A stretch of DNA of 13,097 nt from Rhodobacter sp. (GTDB taxonomy: Bacteria > Pseudomonadota > Alphaproteobacteria > Rhodobacterales > Rhodobacteraceae), in NCBI GenBank assembly GCA_013824045.1, contig PNND01000128.1, positions 1 to 13,097 on the forward strand, read 5' to 3'. Each line of letters begins with the position of its first letter. Positions within the stretch are counted from its first letter, which is position 1. The notes beneath the pieces were generated by a model. That model was not told the origin of the DNA. It saw only the letters and a program-made list of their open reading frames with translations, and ran no database searches. The translations under genes and the position numbers were made by a program. Positions 1 to 6,360 of this stretch are shown piece after piece.

Positions 1-23
1 ACCGCGCCGAAGGTCAACGCGCC

Positions 24-1457
24 TTACGTGCCGCAATAGGTGACATGGCGGCCAAAGCCCTGCGGCGCGGGCAGCATAAAGGCCTCCCGCTCCACAAACG
101 GCTCTGACACCGCTGCCACCAGCGCCTCAAAAGGCCCCATATCGCCGCCCGTTGCAGCCGCGAGGGCCTCTTCCACCTTGTGATTGCGCGCAATCACCGC
201 CGGGTTGGCCGCCCGGATGCGCGCCGCCGCATCCGGGGCCAGCCGCGCCTGCCAGCGCGGAAGCCAGGCGCGCAGCGCGCCCGCATCGGCAAAGAGCGGT
301 GCCAGCCCCGTGGCATCGCCCCCCACCGCCCGCGCCAGCCTCCGGAAGGTCAGCGTCCAGTCGGCATCCTGCCCCTCCATCGCGGCCAGCAGCGCATCGG
401 CCAGATCGCCATCCCCCGCCTCTGCCCCCGCCAACCCCAGCTTGGCCCGCATCACCGCGACCCATTCCGCACGATAGCGCCCCGCAATCCCTTCCAGCGC
501 GACATTGGCCTTGTCCACCGCCCGGTCGGAATCGGCGTCAAACAGCGGCAAAAGCGCCTCCGCCAGCCGCGCCAGATTCCAACCAAGTATCAGCGGCTGG
601 TTGGCATAGGCGTAACGCCCCGTATGATCGATGGATGAAAACACCGTCCCCGGCGCATAGCCCTCCATAAAGGCGCAGGGGCCATAGTCGATGGTCTCGC
701 CCGACAGGGCCATGTTGTCGGTGTTCATCACGCCATGGATGAACCCCACCCCCATCCACTGGGCGATCAGCCGCGCCTGACGCGCGATAACGGCATCGAA
801 CAGCGCGACATAGGGGTTCTCCGCCCCCGCCACTTCTGGGAAATGCCGCGCGATGGTGTAATCGGCCAAGGCCTTCACCTGCGCCTTATCCCCGCGCGCG
901 GCAAAGAACTGGAACGTCCCCACCCGGATATGGCTCGCCGCCACCCGCGCCAGCACCGCGCCCGGCAATTCCACCTCGCGCAGCACGGGCGCGCCGGTCG
1001 CCACCACCGCCAAGGCCCGCGTCGTGGGGATGCTAAGGGCCGCCATCGCCTCGCCCATCACATATTCGCGCAGCATCGGCCCGACCGCCGCCTTGCCATC
1101 GCCGCCCCGCGAAAAGGGCGTGCGCCCCGATCCCTTCAACTGGATGTCCCAGCGCCGCCCTGCCCCATCCAGCACCTCGCCCAGAAGCAGCGCGCGCCCA
1201 TCGCCCAGTTGCGGCGAAAACCCCCCGAACTGATGCCCGGCATAGGCCTGCGCCACCGGCTCGGCCCCCGCAGGCAGACGGTTGCCCGACAGCATCTCCG
1301 CCGCCCCCGCCTCCAGCCACTCCGCATCCAGCCCCAACTCCCGCGCCAACCCCCGGTTCAGCATCAACAGACGCGGCGCTGGCGCCGTGGCCGGGCTGGC
1401 AGGAAGAAAGGTGCCGGGCAGATCGCGCACCCACGAATTGTCAAAGGCAAATGTCAT
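24..1457 (-). CDS. selO: SelO/YdiU family protein adenylyltransferase (AMPylase)
   Basis: The product is a pseudokinase-fold enzyme that, in characterised members, binds ATP in a flipped orientation and transfers AMP to Ser/Thr/Tyr of target proteins, with a role in redox homeostasis. The family assignment is clear from QLKGSGRTPFSRGGDGKAA around residues 106-124 (Lys108 matches the nucleotide-binding lysine), HGVMNTDN at 241-248 (catalytic-loop Asp/Asn) and IDYGP at 256-260 (metal-binding Asp257). The protein ends in YCGT; the third residue from the end is Cys (codon TGC), where eukaryotic SelO has selenocysteine. At 477 residues it matches the E. coli protein (about 478). I chose the ATG at 1457 because AGAGGA lies 6 nt upstream; an in-frame extension to 1529 would begin at TTG and has no family support. 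The stop is inside the window, so the gene is complete. It lies 91 bp downstream of the exported molybdopterin-fold gene on the same strand and may be co-transcribed with it. Confidence 0.95.
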   Translation of the reverse strand: MTFAFDNSWVRDLPGTFLPASPATAPAPRLLMLNRGLARELGLDAEWLEAGAAEMLSGNRLPAGAEPVAQAYAGHQFGGFSPQLGDGRALLLGEVLDGAGRRWDIQLKGSGRTPFSRGGDGKAAVGPMLREYVMGEAMAALSIPTTRALAVVATGAPVLREVELPGAVLARVAASHIRVGTFQFFAARGDKAQVKALADYTIARHFPEVAGAENPYVALFDAVIARQARLIAQWMGVGFIHGVMNTDNMALSGETIDYGPCAFMEGYAPGTVFSSIDHTGRYAYANQPLILGWNLARLAEALLPLFDADSDRAVDKANVALEGIAGRYRAEWVAVMRAKLGLAGAEAGDGDLADALLAAMEGQDADWTLTFRRLARAVGGDATGLAPLFADAGALRAWLPRWQARLAPDAAARIRAANPAVIARNHKVEEALAAATGGDMGPFEALVAAVSEPFVEREAFMLPAPQGFGRHVTYCGT

Positions 1458-1548
1458 CGCATCCTCTCGCGCCGGGGCATCGCGCCCTCGCTGCCCCTGC
1501 CATATGGCGGTCGGCGCAGGCCGGGGCAACCCGCAGGCCGTGCAGGGA

Positions 1549-2052
1549 TCAGCGGATCTCCATCCGCTTCACCTGCCAGATCGACCGGGCATAAATCACC
1601 TCGGTCTGATAGGACGCGGTCGCATCATAGGGATAGACCACCCAAAGCGGCCCCTTGTCGCGCACAGAAAGCGCCTCGCCATTCTGTTCAAAGGCAAGGA
1701 TCGGCCCGCCTTCGACCGCATCGGTCAGGGGGATTTCCACCATGTAATCATTCAGCGCCGAGGCCGCGATCACCGCACCCTCGGCCTGCAGCGTTTCGAT
1801 CAACCGATGCAGCGACACGCCGCGAAACTGCTGCAGCCCATCGGTCCAGATCGTCGTGGTCTCGAACTCTTCCGTCCCCAGCGCATCCAGCATGGCCAGA
1901 TCAAACTCCGCGCCATTTGGGCTGTTCGTGGTGGATATCTCTCCTGATACCGTCAGGATCACCGGCCCCTGCGGCTGGGGCAGCGTGTCAGCCGTCGCAG
2001 CACCCGCCATCAGGGCGGTCGCGGCAAAGGCAATCCCCAGCAACAAACGCAT
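1549..2052 (-). CDS. Exported small protein with oxidoreductase molybdopterin-binding (sulfite oxidase-like) fold
   Basis: The protein has 167 residues. Residues 1-22 form a Sec-type signal peptide (Met-Arg, a Leu/Ala-rich core, then AGAATAD as the cleavage region), so the product is probably periplasmic. The mature part resembles small stand-alone SUOX-fold proteins: a PVILTVSGEI strand, a WTDGLQQFRGVSLHRLIE segment, an NDYMVEIPL strand and a GPLWVVYPYD motif. The mature protein has no cysteine, so the thiolate that ligates molybdenum in true sulfite oxidases is absent; binding or sensing rather than catalysis is my inference. The ATG at 2052 gives the best signal peptide and has AAAGGA about 11 nt upstream. 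An ATG at 2073 is possible but lacks a ribosome-binding site, and a longer frame to 2154 would begin at GTG inside the probable promoter. No partner kinase, haem protein or cofactor gene is adjacent. The fold assignment is fairly secure; the function is unknown. Confidence 0.75.
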   Translation of the reverse strand: MRLLLGIAFAATALMAGAATADTLPQPQGPVILTVSGEISTTNSPNGAEFDLAMLDALGTEEFETTTIWTDGLQQFRGVSLHRLIETLQAEGAVIAASALNDYMVEIPLTDAVEGGPILAFEQNGEALSVRDKGPLWVVYPYDATASYQTEVIYARSIWQVKRMEIR

Positions 2053-2068
2053 CTGCACCCAAATCCTT

Positions 2069-2120
2069 TGCATATATGCACCGCGCATACATATGTATAC
2101 GATAAAGACCAAAAGGTCAT
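2069..2120 (-). promoter_or_regulatory. Candidate promoter/operator with paired 12-bp palindromes
   Basis: This AT-rich island lies just upstream of the exported molybdopterin-fold gene. TGCATATATGCA (2069-2080) and ATACATATGTAT (2087-2098) are both perfect 12-bp palindromes with centres exactly 18 bp apart. A third dyad, GACC-AAAA-GGTC, lies at 2107-2118. On the minus strand a weak promoter can be proposed: ATGACC at 2120-2115, a 15-nt spacer, then TATACA at 2099-2094, so the second palindrome would cover the -10 box. The arrangement resembles tandem operator sites for a dimeric repressor, but no regulator gene is adjacent. The palindromes are seen directly; the regulatory role is inferred. 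Confidence 0.4.
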
Positions 2121-2204
2121 CTATGCTAAAGTGGTAGGATCGCCGCGCCAGCACTAGACCGCCTGCCCCGCTCGCCTCGCGCCCTTGCCTCGCACATCTA
2201 TACT

Positions 2205-2281
2205 TGGTCGGGGCGATAGGATTCGAACCTACGACCTACGGTACCCAAAACCGTCGCGCTACCAGACTGCGCCACGCCCCG
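2205..2281 (-). tRNA. tRNA-Pro (anticodon TGG)
   Basis: The cloverleaf reads cleanly on the minus strand over 77 nt. The acceptor stem is CGGGGCG/CGCCCCG, the D stem GCGC/GCGC, the anticodon stem ACGGT/ACCGT with loop TTTGGGT, and the T arm GTAGG-TTCGAAT-CCTAT with one G-T wobble. Discriminator A is followed by a genomically encoded CCA (2207-2205). Anticodon TGG reads CCN proline codons, chiefly CCA and CCG. The gene lies 59 bp downstream of the DUF192 stop. TTTCCA and CTAAGG separated by 16 nt upstream could be its own weak promoter. No integrase or duplicated tRNA end is seen, so it is not evidently an attachment site. Confidence 0.97.
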
Positions 2282-2340
2282 AACGCGCACTCCTTAGCCT
2301 GTCACGCAGTCGTTGGAAAGCACCCATCGCAGGGCGCGCG

Positions 2341-2820
2341 TCATTCGCAGGGCCAGGCGGCTGTCTCTTGCGCAATGGCCGGGTGGCGCAGCTCGGCCCC
2401 CTCGACAATGCCCATGCGGGCGGCAAGGCCGCCATTGATTTCCAGCGTGAACTGCACGTTCTCGCCGCCAACGACCGGCGTAAGATCCCCCGGCACGGCA
2501 TTGGCATGCACGCGCGTTACCACGCCGCTCGCATCGGCAAAGATCATGTCCAACGGAATGAGCGTGTTCTTCATCCAGAACGAGGCGCGGCGCGGTTCCT
2601 CATAGACGAACAGCATCCCCGACGACATCGGCATGCTTTCCCGGAACATCAGGCCCTGCGCCCGTTCGGCCCCGTCATCGGCCACTTCGACAGTAAACCG
2701 CTGCTGCCCCCCCGGGCCGCGGATATCGACCGTATCCACCGCGCAGGCCGCCCATGATGCCACCGGCATCAGGGCCGCCAGCCCTGCGATCAGCCAAACT
2801 GCCGCGTTGCTGCTTCCCAT
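2341..2820 (-). CDS. Secreted DUF192 family protein
   Basis: The protein has 159 residues with a signal peptide over about residues 1-25 (hydrophobic core WLIAGLAALMPVA, cleavage near SWA-A), so it is probably periplasmic. The DUF192 domain fills the rest: ERAQGLMFRE (52-61), SGMLFVYEEP (67-76), FWMKNTLIPLDMIF (81-94) and LEINGGLAARMGI (126-138). DUF192 has no established biochemical role that I can assign. Cys26, just after the signal peptide, and Cys158, next to last, could form a disulfide joining the ends of the mature protein; this is inference. The start ATG at 2820 has AGGTGG about 5 nt upstream and lies within the 3' end of the cold-shock gene, overlapping it by 31 bp, which points to one transcript and translational coupling. 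The tRNA-Pro follows on the same strand. Confidence 0.88.
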   Translation of the reverse strand: MGSSNAAVWLIAGLAALMPVASWAACAVDTVDIRGPGGQQRFTVEVADDGAERAQGLMFRESMPMSSGMLFVYEEPRRASFWMKNTLIPLDMIFADASGVVTRVHANAVPGDLTPVVGGENVQFTLEINGGLAARMGIVEGAELRHPAIAQETAAWPCE

Positions 2821-3335
2821 GACACCACCTGAACCGCCATCCGCCCGCGCTTGCCATCAACGATCCGCAAACAGATCGCCTCGCCCGCTTGCAGATCGGC
2901 AAAACCCGACACACGCAAAACTTCGATATGGATGAAGACATCCTCGGACCGGCCAAACACGTTGGCAAAGCCGAATCCCTTGGCCTTGTCGAACCACTTC
3001 ACCCGGGCAGGTTCCAGCGGAAGCCGGGCGATCTCATCGGCATCGACCGGGGCACTTTCATCCCCCAGCGGAAAGCTCACACCCTGCGGCGGCTCGATCT
3101 CAAGCACTTCGACAGCCTGAACGCCACGCTGCGTCATCTGAACCTTCACCGAAATCACTGCACCATCCGCCACCGAGTTCTGCCCGTAGTTGCGCAGGAC
3201 ATTGGCGTGAAGAAGGATATCAGCTCCTCCCTCATCCGCAACAATGAAACCAAATCCCTTTCCGGGATCGAACCACTTCACTCGGCCATGCACCACGTGC
3301 ACGTCCTTATCTTCATCAATCATGTCAGAGGCCAT
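2790..3335 (-). CDS. Cold-shock protein with two cold-shock domains
   Basis: The product is a nucleic-acid-binding protein with two CspA-like OB-fold domains in 181 residues. The first (about 16-81) carries VKWFDPGKGFGFI (RNP1) and DILLHA (RNP2). The second (about 110-175) carries VKWFDKAKGFGFA and DVFIHI. An acidic linker of about 25 residues (PLGDESAPVDADEIARLPLE) separates them. Such proteins bind single-stranded RNA or DNA and typically act as RNA chaperones in the cytoplasm. The start is not certain: ATG at 3335 has GGGGA very close upstream, ATG at 3323 has no visible ribosome-binding site, and a TTG at 3347 would add four residues. The choice does not affect the domains. The 3' end overlaps the DUF192 gene by 31 bp. 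The 102-bp gap to the pdxH stop is large enough for the gene's own promoter. Confidence 0.92.
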   Translation of the reverse strand: MASDMIDEDKDVHVVHGRVKWFDPGKGFGFIVADEGGADILLHANVLRNYGQNSVADGAVISVKVQMTQRGVQAVEVLEIEPPQGVSFPLGDESAPVDADEIARLPLEPARVKWFDKAKGFGFANVFGRSEDVFIHIEVLRVSGFADLQAGEAICLRIVDGKRGRMAVQVVSWEAATRQFG

Positions 3336-3352
3336 TTCCCCAGCCAAAGCTC

Positions 3353-3394
3353 TGTCATGACATGACTCTAATGCTGAGGGTGTTTCAAGCGCAA
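3353..3394 (-). promoter_or_regulatory. Candidate promoter and leader palindrome of the cold-shock gene
   Basis: On the minus strand TTGCGC (3394-3389) and TTAGAG (3371-3366) are separated by 17 nt, a weak sigma-70-like pair. An overlapping TTGAAA lies at 3388-3383. Just downstream is TGTCATGACA (3353-3362), a perfect 10-bp palindrome, overlapped by TCATG-A-CATGA (3355-3365), about 18 nt before the chosen start codon. It could be an operator or a small 5' leader structure of the cold-shock mRNA. The leader is too short for the long cold-responsive 5' UTR known from E. coli cspA. The boxes are weak matches; the palindrome is exact. Confidence 0.25.
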
Positions 3395-3437
3395 AGTGTT
3401 AACTTTCTTGAATGCGTCCATTCGCGAAGCGCGAGTT

Positions 3438-4040
3438 TCACGGGTTCAGCCGCGAAATCTCCCACGATGCTGCGCTGTCGGAACGGGTCCAGCGAAAACG
3501 GTCATGCAGGCGGAACGGCCCATCCGCCCAGAACTCGATTTCCACAGGCCGAATGCGGATGCCACCCCAGAAGGGCGGGCGCTTGGGGCTCGGCCCCTGC
3601 TCCATCGTCACCTTCGCCACCTCGGCCATCAGCGCGGTGCGTGAGGCCAAGGGCTGCGACTGCGCCGAAGCCCAGGCCCCTAGCCGGCTCTTCAGGCTGC
3701 GGCTGGCATAATACTCATCCGCCTTGGGGCCCTCTTCGCGTTCGGTCATCCCGCGCACCCGGATCTGGCGGCGCAACGATTTCCAGTGCAGCACAAAGGC
3801 CGCCGTGCCGCTCGCGGCAATCTCCTGTCCCTTGCGCGAGGTGTAGTTGGTGTAGAACACAAAGGCATCCGCCTCGATTTCCTTCAGCAAAACCATGCGC
3901 ACATTGGGCATCCCGGCGCTGTCCACGGTCGCCAGCGCAATCGCGTTGGGGTCATTCGGCTCCACCGGCTCCGCCTCGGCCAACCAGGCCCGCGCGATGG
4001 CAAACGGATCATCGCCCGCAAATATTCCGCTTCTGTCCAT
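3438..4040 (-). CDS. pdxH: Pyridoxamine 5'-phosphate oxidase
   Basis: This FMN-dependent enzyme oxidises pyridoxine 5'-phosphate or pyridoxamine 5'-phosphate to pyridoxal 5'-phosphate, the last step of the DXP-dependent vitamin B6 pathway and of B6 salvage, in the cytosol. The 200-residue protein (E. coli PdxH is 218) shows the family motifs in order: NVRMVLLK (46-53) and [10 protein letters not shown] (62-71) for FMN binding, [19 protein letters not shown] (113-131), [16 protein letters not shown] (156-171), RLHDRF (177-182) and the C-terminal RLNP. The N-terminus is about 20 residues shorter than in E. coli, and the missing part is the poorly conserved lead. The ATG at 4040 has GGGA about 7 nt upstream. 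The gene is divergent from fabI and lies 102 bp upstream of the cold-shock gene on the same strand. Confidence 0.96.
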   Translation of the reverse strand: MDRSGIFAGDDPFAIARAWLAEAEPVEPNDPNAIALATVDSAGMPNVRMVLLKEIEADAFVFYTNYTSRKGQEIAASGTAAFVLHWKSLRRQIRVRGMTEREEGPKADEYYASRSLKSRLGAWASAQSQPLASRTALMAEVAKVTMEQGPSPKRPPFWGGIRIRPVEIEFWADGPFRLHDRFRWTRSDSAASWEISRLNP

Positions 4041-4151
4041 GCTTTTCCCGCCAGATTTTCCTGTGACACAGCCCCAAGGGCCACCCTTGATGCAGCCTGT
4101 CGGATCGCCTACACGTCTTTGACGTTATCTAGGGTGGGTGAGGGACAAGCA
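4041..4151. promoter_or_regulatory. Divergent promoter region between pdxH and fabI
   Basis: These 111 bp hold the start signals of both genes. For fabI, TTGATG (4087-4092), a 17-nt spacer and TACACG (4110-4115) form a weak sigma-70-like pair giving a leader of about 30 nt, followed by GAGGGA as ribosome-binding site. Two dyads lie on the pdxH side: CTGTG-A-CACAG (4061-4071) and CAAGGG-CCA-CCCTTG (4075-4089), the latter overlapping the proposed fabI -35 box. Either could be an operator acting on one or both genes. The dyads are exact; the promoter boxes are poor matches and the regulatory role is inferred. Confidence 0.4.
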
Positions 4152-4979
4152 ATGTCAACCGGACTTATGGCAGGAAAGCGCGGGCTCATCATGGGGCTCG
4201 CCAATGACAAATCCATCGCCTGGGGCATCGCCAAGACCCTCGCCGATCACGGCGCTGAAATGGCCTTTTCCTATCAGGGAGAGGCGCTGAAAAAGCGCGT
4301 CGAACCGCTCGCCGCCTCCATCGGCACGCCGCTCCTCTTCGAATGTGACGTTGCGTCAGAAGAGTCGATGGATGCGCTCTTTGCCGGGCTCAAGGCCGAA
4401 TGGGGCCAGATCGACTTCCTCGTTCACGCCATCGGATTCTCCGACAAGAACGAACTGCGCGGCCGCTATGTCGACACGACCCGCGCCAACTTCCTGATGA
4501 CGATGGATATCTCGGTCTATTCCTTCACCGCCGTCTGCCAGCGCGCAGCCGCGATCATGGCACCCGGCGGGTCGCTCCTGACGCTCACCTATTACGGGGC
4601 GGAAAAGGTCATGCCGCATTACAACGTGATGGGTCTGGCCAAGGCCGCGCTGGAGGCATCGGTCAAATACATCGCCGAAGACCTCGGCAAGGACGGCATC
4701 CGCGTCAACGCCATCTCGGCAGGCCCGATCAAGACGCTCGCCGCCTCCGGCATCGGCGATTTCCGCTACATCATGAAGTGGAACGAGCTGAACTCCCCCC
4801 TCCGCCGCAACGTCACGCAGGAAGAGGTGGGCAAGGCCGCGCTCTACCTGCTGTCGGACCTCGGCTCGGGCACCACGGGCGAAAACCTGCATGTCGATGC
4901 GGGCTATCACGTCGTGGGCATGAAGGCCGTCGACGCCCCTGATATCGACGCAGTCACGGGTCGGAACGGCAAGGAATGA
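4152..4979 (+). CDS. fabI: Enoyl-[acyl-carrier-protein] reductase (NADH), FabI type
   Basis: The enzyme catalyses the last reduction of each fatty-acid elongation cycle, trans-2-enoyl-ACP to acyl-ACP, in the cytosol. The 275-residue protein is a short-chain dehydrogenase of the FabI class: GLANDKSIAWGIA at 15-27 is the FabI form of the nucleotide-binding glycine motif, HAIGF lies at 92-96, and the active site is Tyr147 in TYYGAE and Tyr157 with Lys164 in PHYNVMGLAK (E. coli Tyr146, Tyr156, Lys163). ISAGPIKTLAASGI at 199-212 is the substrate-loop region. I start at the ATG at 4152, which has GAGGGA about 6 nt upstream and matches family length; the frame is open far upstream, but that part runs antisense to pdxH. 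The stop overlaps the start of the LysE-type exporter (ATGA at 4976-4979), so the two are probably translationally coupled. Confidence 0.97.
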   Translation: MSTGLMAGKRGLIMGLANDKSIAWGIAKTLADHGAEMAFSYQGEALKKRVEPLAASIGTPLLFECDVASEESMDALFAGLKAEWGQIDFLVHAIGFSDKNELRGRYVDTTRANFLMTMDISVYSFTAVCQRAAAIMAPGGSLLTLTYYGAEKVMPHYNVMGLAKAALEASVKYIAEDLGKDGIRVNAISAGPIKTLAASGIGDFRYIMKWNELNSPLRRNVTQEEVGKAALYLLSDLGSGTTGENLHVDAGYHVVGMKAVDAPDIDAVTGRNGKE

Positions 4980-5590
4980 CCCTCGCCGCCTTTCTGGCCT
5001 TTGTCGGTCTGGTCGTCTTCGCCGCCATCTCGCCGGGCCCTGCCGTGCTGATGTCGGCCCGCACCGGCCTGACCGAGGGCTTCCGCACTGGCCTTATGCT
5101 CGCCGTGGGCATCGGCGCGGGCGCGGTGGTCTGGGCCTCTGCAGCCATGTTCGGCCTGAACCTCCTTTTCGCCGCCGCCCCCGCCGTCCTCTGGGCGCTC
5201 AAGATCGGCGGCGGGCTCTACCTCATCTGGATGGCCGTTCATCTCTGGCGTGACGCCAAGACCCCGCTCGTCACCGAAGACACCCGCCCCGTGCCCCGCT
5301 CGGCCCTGTCGGCCTTCCGCCTTGGCCTTTTCACGCAACTGGCCAATCCCAAACCCGCCGTGATGTTTTCCGCCATCTTTCTCGGCACCGTGCCGCAGGG
5401 CACGGCCCTTTGGGTTTATCTGGTGCTCTTGGCGATCATCTTCACCGCCGAGACGCTGTGGAACAGCCTTGTCGCGCGCATCTTCTCGCTCGACCGCACC
5501 CGCGCCCGCTATATCAGCCTGAAAACCGTCATCGACCGCAGCTTCGGGGGCCTTCTCGCGCTTCTCGGGGTCAAGATCGTCGCCACCTGA
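4976..5590 (+). CDS. LysE/RhtB family amino-acid exporter
   Basis: This 204-residue inner-membrane protein belongs to the LysE/RhtB superfamily, whose members export amino acids or related metabolites. The N-terminal hydrophobic segment carries SPGPAVLM at 19-26, the family's hallmark, followed by [19 protein letters not shown] and further hydrophobic segments at about 40-60, 65-87, 115-140 and 145-165, with a last one near the C-terminus; this fits the usual six-segment layout. [13 protein letters not shown] at 118-130 is a second conserved patch. The substrate cannot be told from sequence. The start ATG overlaps the fabI stop by 4 bp (ATGA), with AAGGA directly before the ATG. The gpt gene follows after 16 bp. 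Coupling of an exporter to fabI has no obvious metabolic reason and may simply reflect operon packing. Confidence 0.88.
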   Translation: MTLAAFLAFVGLVVFAAISPGPAVLMSARTGLTEGFRTGLMLAVGIGAGAVVWASAAMFGLNLLFAAAPAVLWALKIGGGLYLIWMAVHLWRDAKTPLVTEDTRPVPRSALSAFRLGLFTQLANPKPAVMFSAIFLGTVPQGTALWVYLVLLAIIFTAETLWNSLVARIFSLDRTRARYISLKTVIDRSFGGLLALLGVKIVAT

Positions 5591-5606
5591 ACACAGGAGT
5601 TTCCCC

Positions 5607-6116
5607 ATGGCCGCCGAACGCCTCCCGCATGAAAAAGGCTTCCACGTCAGCTGGGACCAGATCCACCGCGACGCCCGCGCGCTGGCCTGGCGGATGGATG
5701 GCAAAGGCCCGGGCGAAGGCGGGGCATGGAAGGCTGTGGTCGGCATCACGCGTGGCGGCCTTGTGCCGGCGATGATCGTCTCGCGTGAGCTGGACATCCG
5801 CGTGGTGGATACGATCAGCGTGAAATCCTACAACCACCAGTCCCAGACCGAGGCCCGCGTGACCAAGGCCCCGCAAGAGGATCTGATGGGCGATGGCACC
5901 GGTATCCTGATCGTCGATGATCTGGTCGACAGCGGCAAGACGCTGGAGCTTGTCCGCAAGCTCTACCCCAAGGCCCATTTCGCCACCGTCTATGCCAAAC
6001 CCCACGGCAAGCCGCAGGTCGACACCTACGTGACCGAGGTCAGCCAGGACACCTGGATCTTCTTCCCCTGGGACATGGCGCTGCAATATGTCCAACCCTT
6101 CCGCGGGCAAGACTGA
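5607..6116 (+). CDS. gpt: Xanthine/guanine phosphoribosyltransferase
   Basis: The enzyme salvages xanthine and guanine (hypoxanthine less well) to nucleotides using PRPP, in the cytosol. The 169-residue protein has ITRGG at 47-51, the PRPP-binding signature [13 protein letters not shown] at 100-112 with the paired acidic residues, and WIFFPWD at 150-156, which corresponds to the purine-binding region of Gpt (E. coli has a W...PWD motif there). It is about 17 residues longer than E. coli Gpt, mainly at the N-terminus. AGGAG lies 7 nt before the ATG. It is the third gene of the likely fabI-exporter-gpt operon. A 10-bp hairpin begins at the base immediately after its stop codon. Confidence 0.93.
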   Translation: MAAERLPHEKGFHVSWDQIHRDARALAWRMDGKGPGEGGAWKAVVGITRGGLVPAMIVSRELDIRVVDTISVKSYNHQSQTEARVTKAPQEDLMGDGTGILIVDDLVDSGKTLELVRKLYPKAHFATVYAKPHGKPQVDTYVTEVSQDTWIFFPWDMALQYVQPFRGQD

Positions 6117-6139
6117 GCGTTTTCTGACGCAGAAAACGC
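6117..6139. repeat. Hairpin 1 of the TGACGCA-apex cluster
   Basis: A perfect inverted repeat has arms GCGTTTTCTG and CAGAAAACGC around the loop ACG. It starts one base after the gpt stop codon (6114-6116). No T-tract follows on either strand, so it is not a textbook intrinsic terminator, but a 10-bp stem here could define or protect the 3' end of the fabI-exporter-gpt mRNA. It shares its apex TGACGCA with the hairpins at 6144 and 6205. Confidence 0.7.
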
Positions 6140-6143
6140 ACCT

Positions 6144-6160
6144 GAATTTGACGCAAATTC
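6144..6160. repeat. Hairpin 2 of the TGACGCA-apex cluster
   Basis: A perfect inverted repeat has arms GAATTTG and CAAATTC around the loop ACG, 4 bp after hairpin 1. The apex TGACGCA is identical to that of hairpin 1 while the outer arm bases differ, and each arm remains complementary to its partner. No T-tract follows. Confidence 0.65.
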
Positions 6161-6204
6161 CGGCCCACGCCCCCGCCTCCCCGCTTTCTGCGTCCGAGCG
6201 CGGC

Positions 6205-6227
6205 GCGAAATCTGCGTCAGATTTCGC
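6205..6227. repeat. Hairpin 3 of the TGACGCA-apex cluster (opposite orientation)
   Basis: A perfect inverted repeat has arms GCGAAATCTG and CAGATTTCGC around the loop CGT. On the minus strand the apex reads CTGACGCAG, identical to hairpin 1, so this copy is inverted relative to hairpins 1 and 2. A half-copy, TTTCTGCGTC, lies at 6185-6194. The rest of the gap up to the aminotransferase at 6361 is C-rich and contains nothing else I can call, apart from the GGAG ribosome-binding site before 6361. Confidence 0.65.
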
Positions 6228-6360
6228 CCCCCCACGCCCGCCGTTTCGCGCAAACCCGCATGCCACCCTGTCGCAAACGATGCGCCCCCCGCGCAAATTG
6301 GCGGTCGCAGCCTGCCCCTTCCGCCCCTAGACTGCGCCCGAACAGCCCACGGAGCCATCC

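Noticed and set aside
24..35. Selenocysteine at the C-terminus of SelO
   Set aside because: The codon at the Sec position is TGC (Cys), not TGA; the gene ends normally in TAA three codons later.
1458..1529. Extended N-terminus of SelO starting at 1529
   Set aside because: That start would be TTG, the added residues have no family match, and the ATG at 1457 has a good ribosome-binding site and gives the standard length.
735..2105. Long plus-strand open frame of 456 codons
   Set aside because: It is antisense to selO and the exported molybdopterin-fold gene, rich in Arg/Pro/His as expected for a shadow frame in GC-rich DNA, with no recognisable domain.
2205..2281. tRNA-Pro as an integration (att) site
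   Set aside because: No integrase, no duplicated 3' tRNA fragment and no foreign-looking genes are present next to it.
2185..2757. Open frame on the plus strand beginning with a GDRIRTYDLRY-like peptide, and a second frame from 2204 with GAIGFEPTTYGT
   Set aside because: These peptides are well-known artefacts of translating the antisense strand of a tRNA gene; here they come from the tRNA-Pro and then run antisense through the DUF192 gene.
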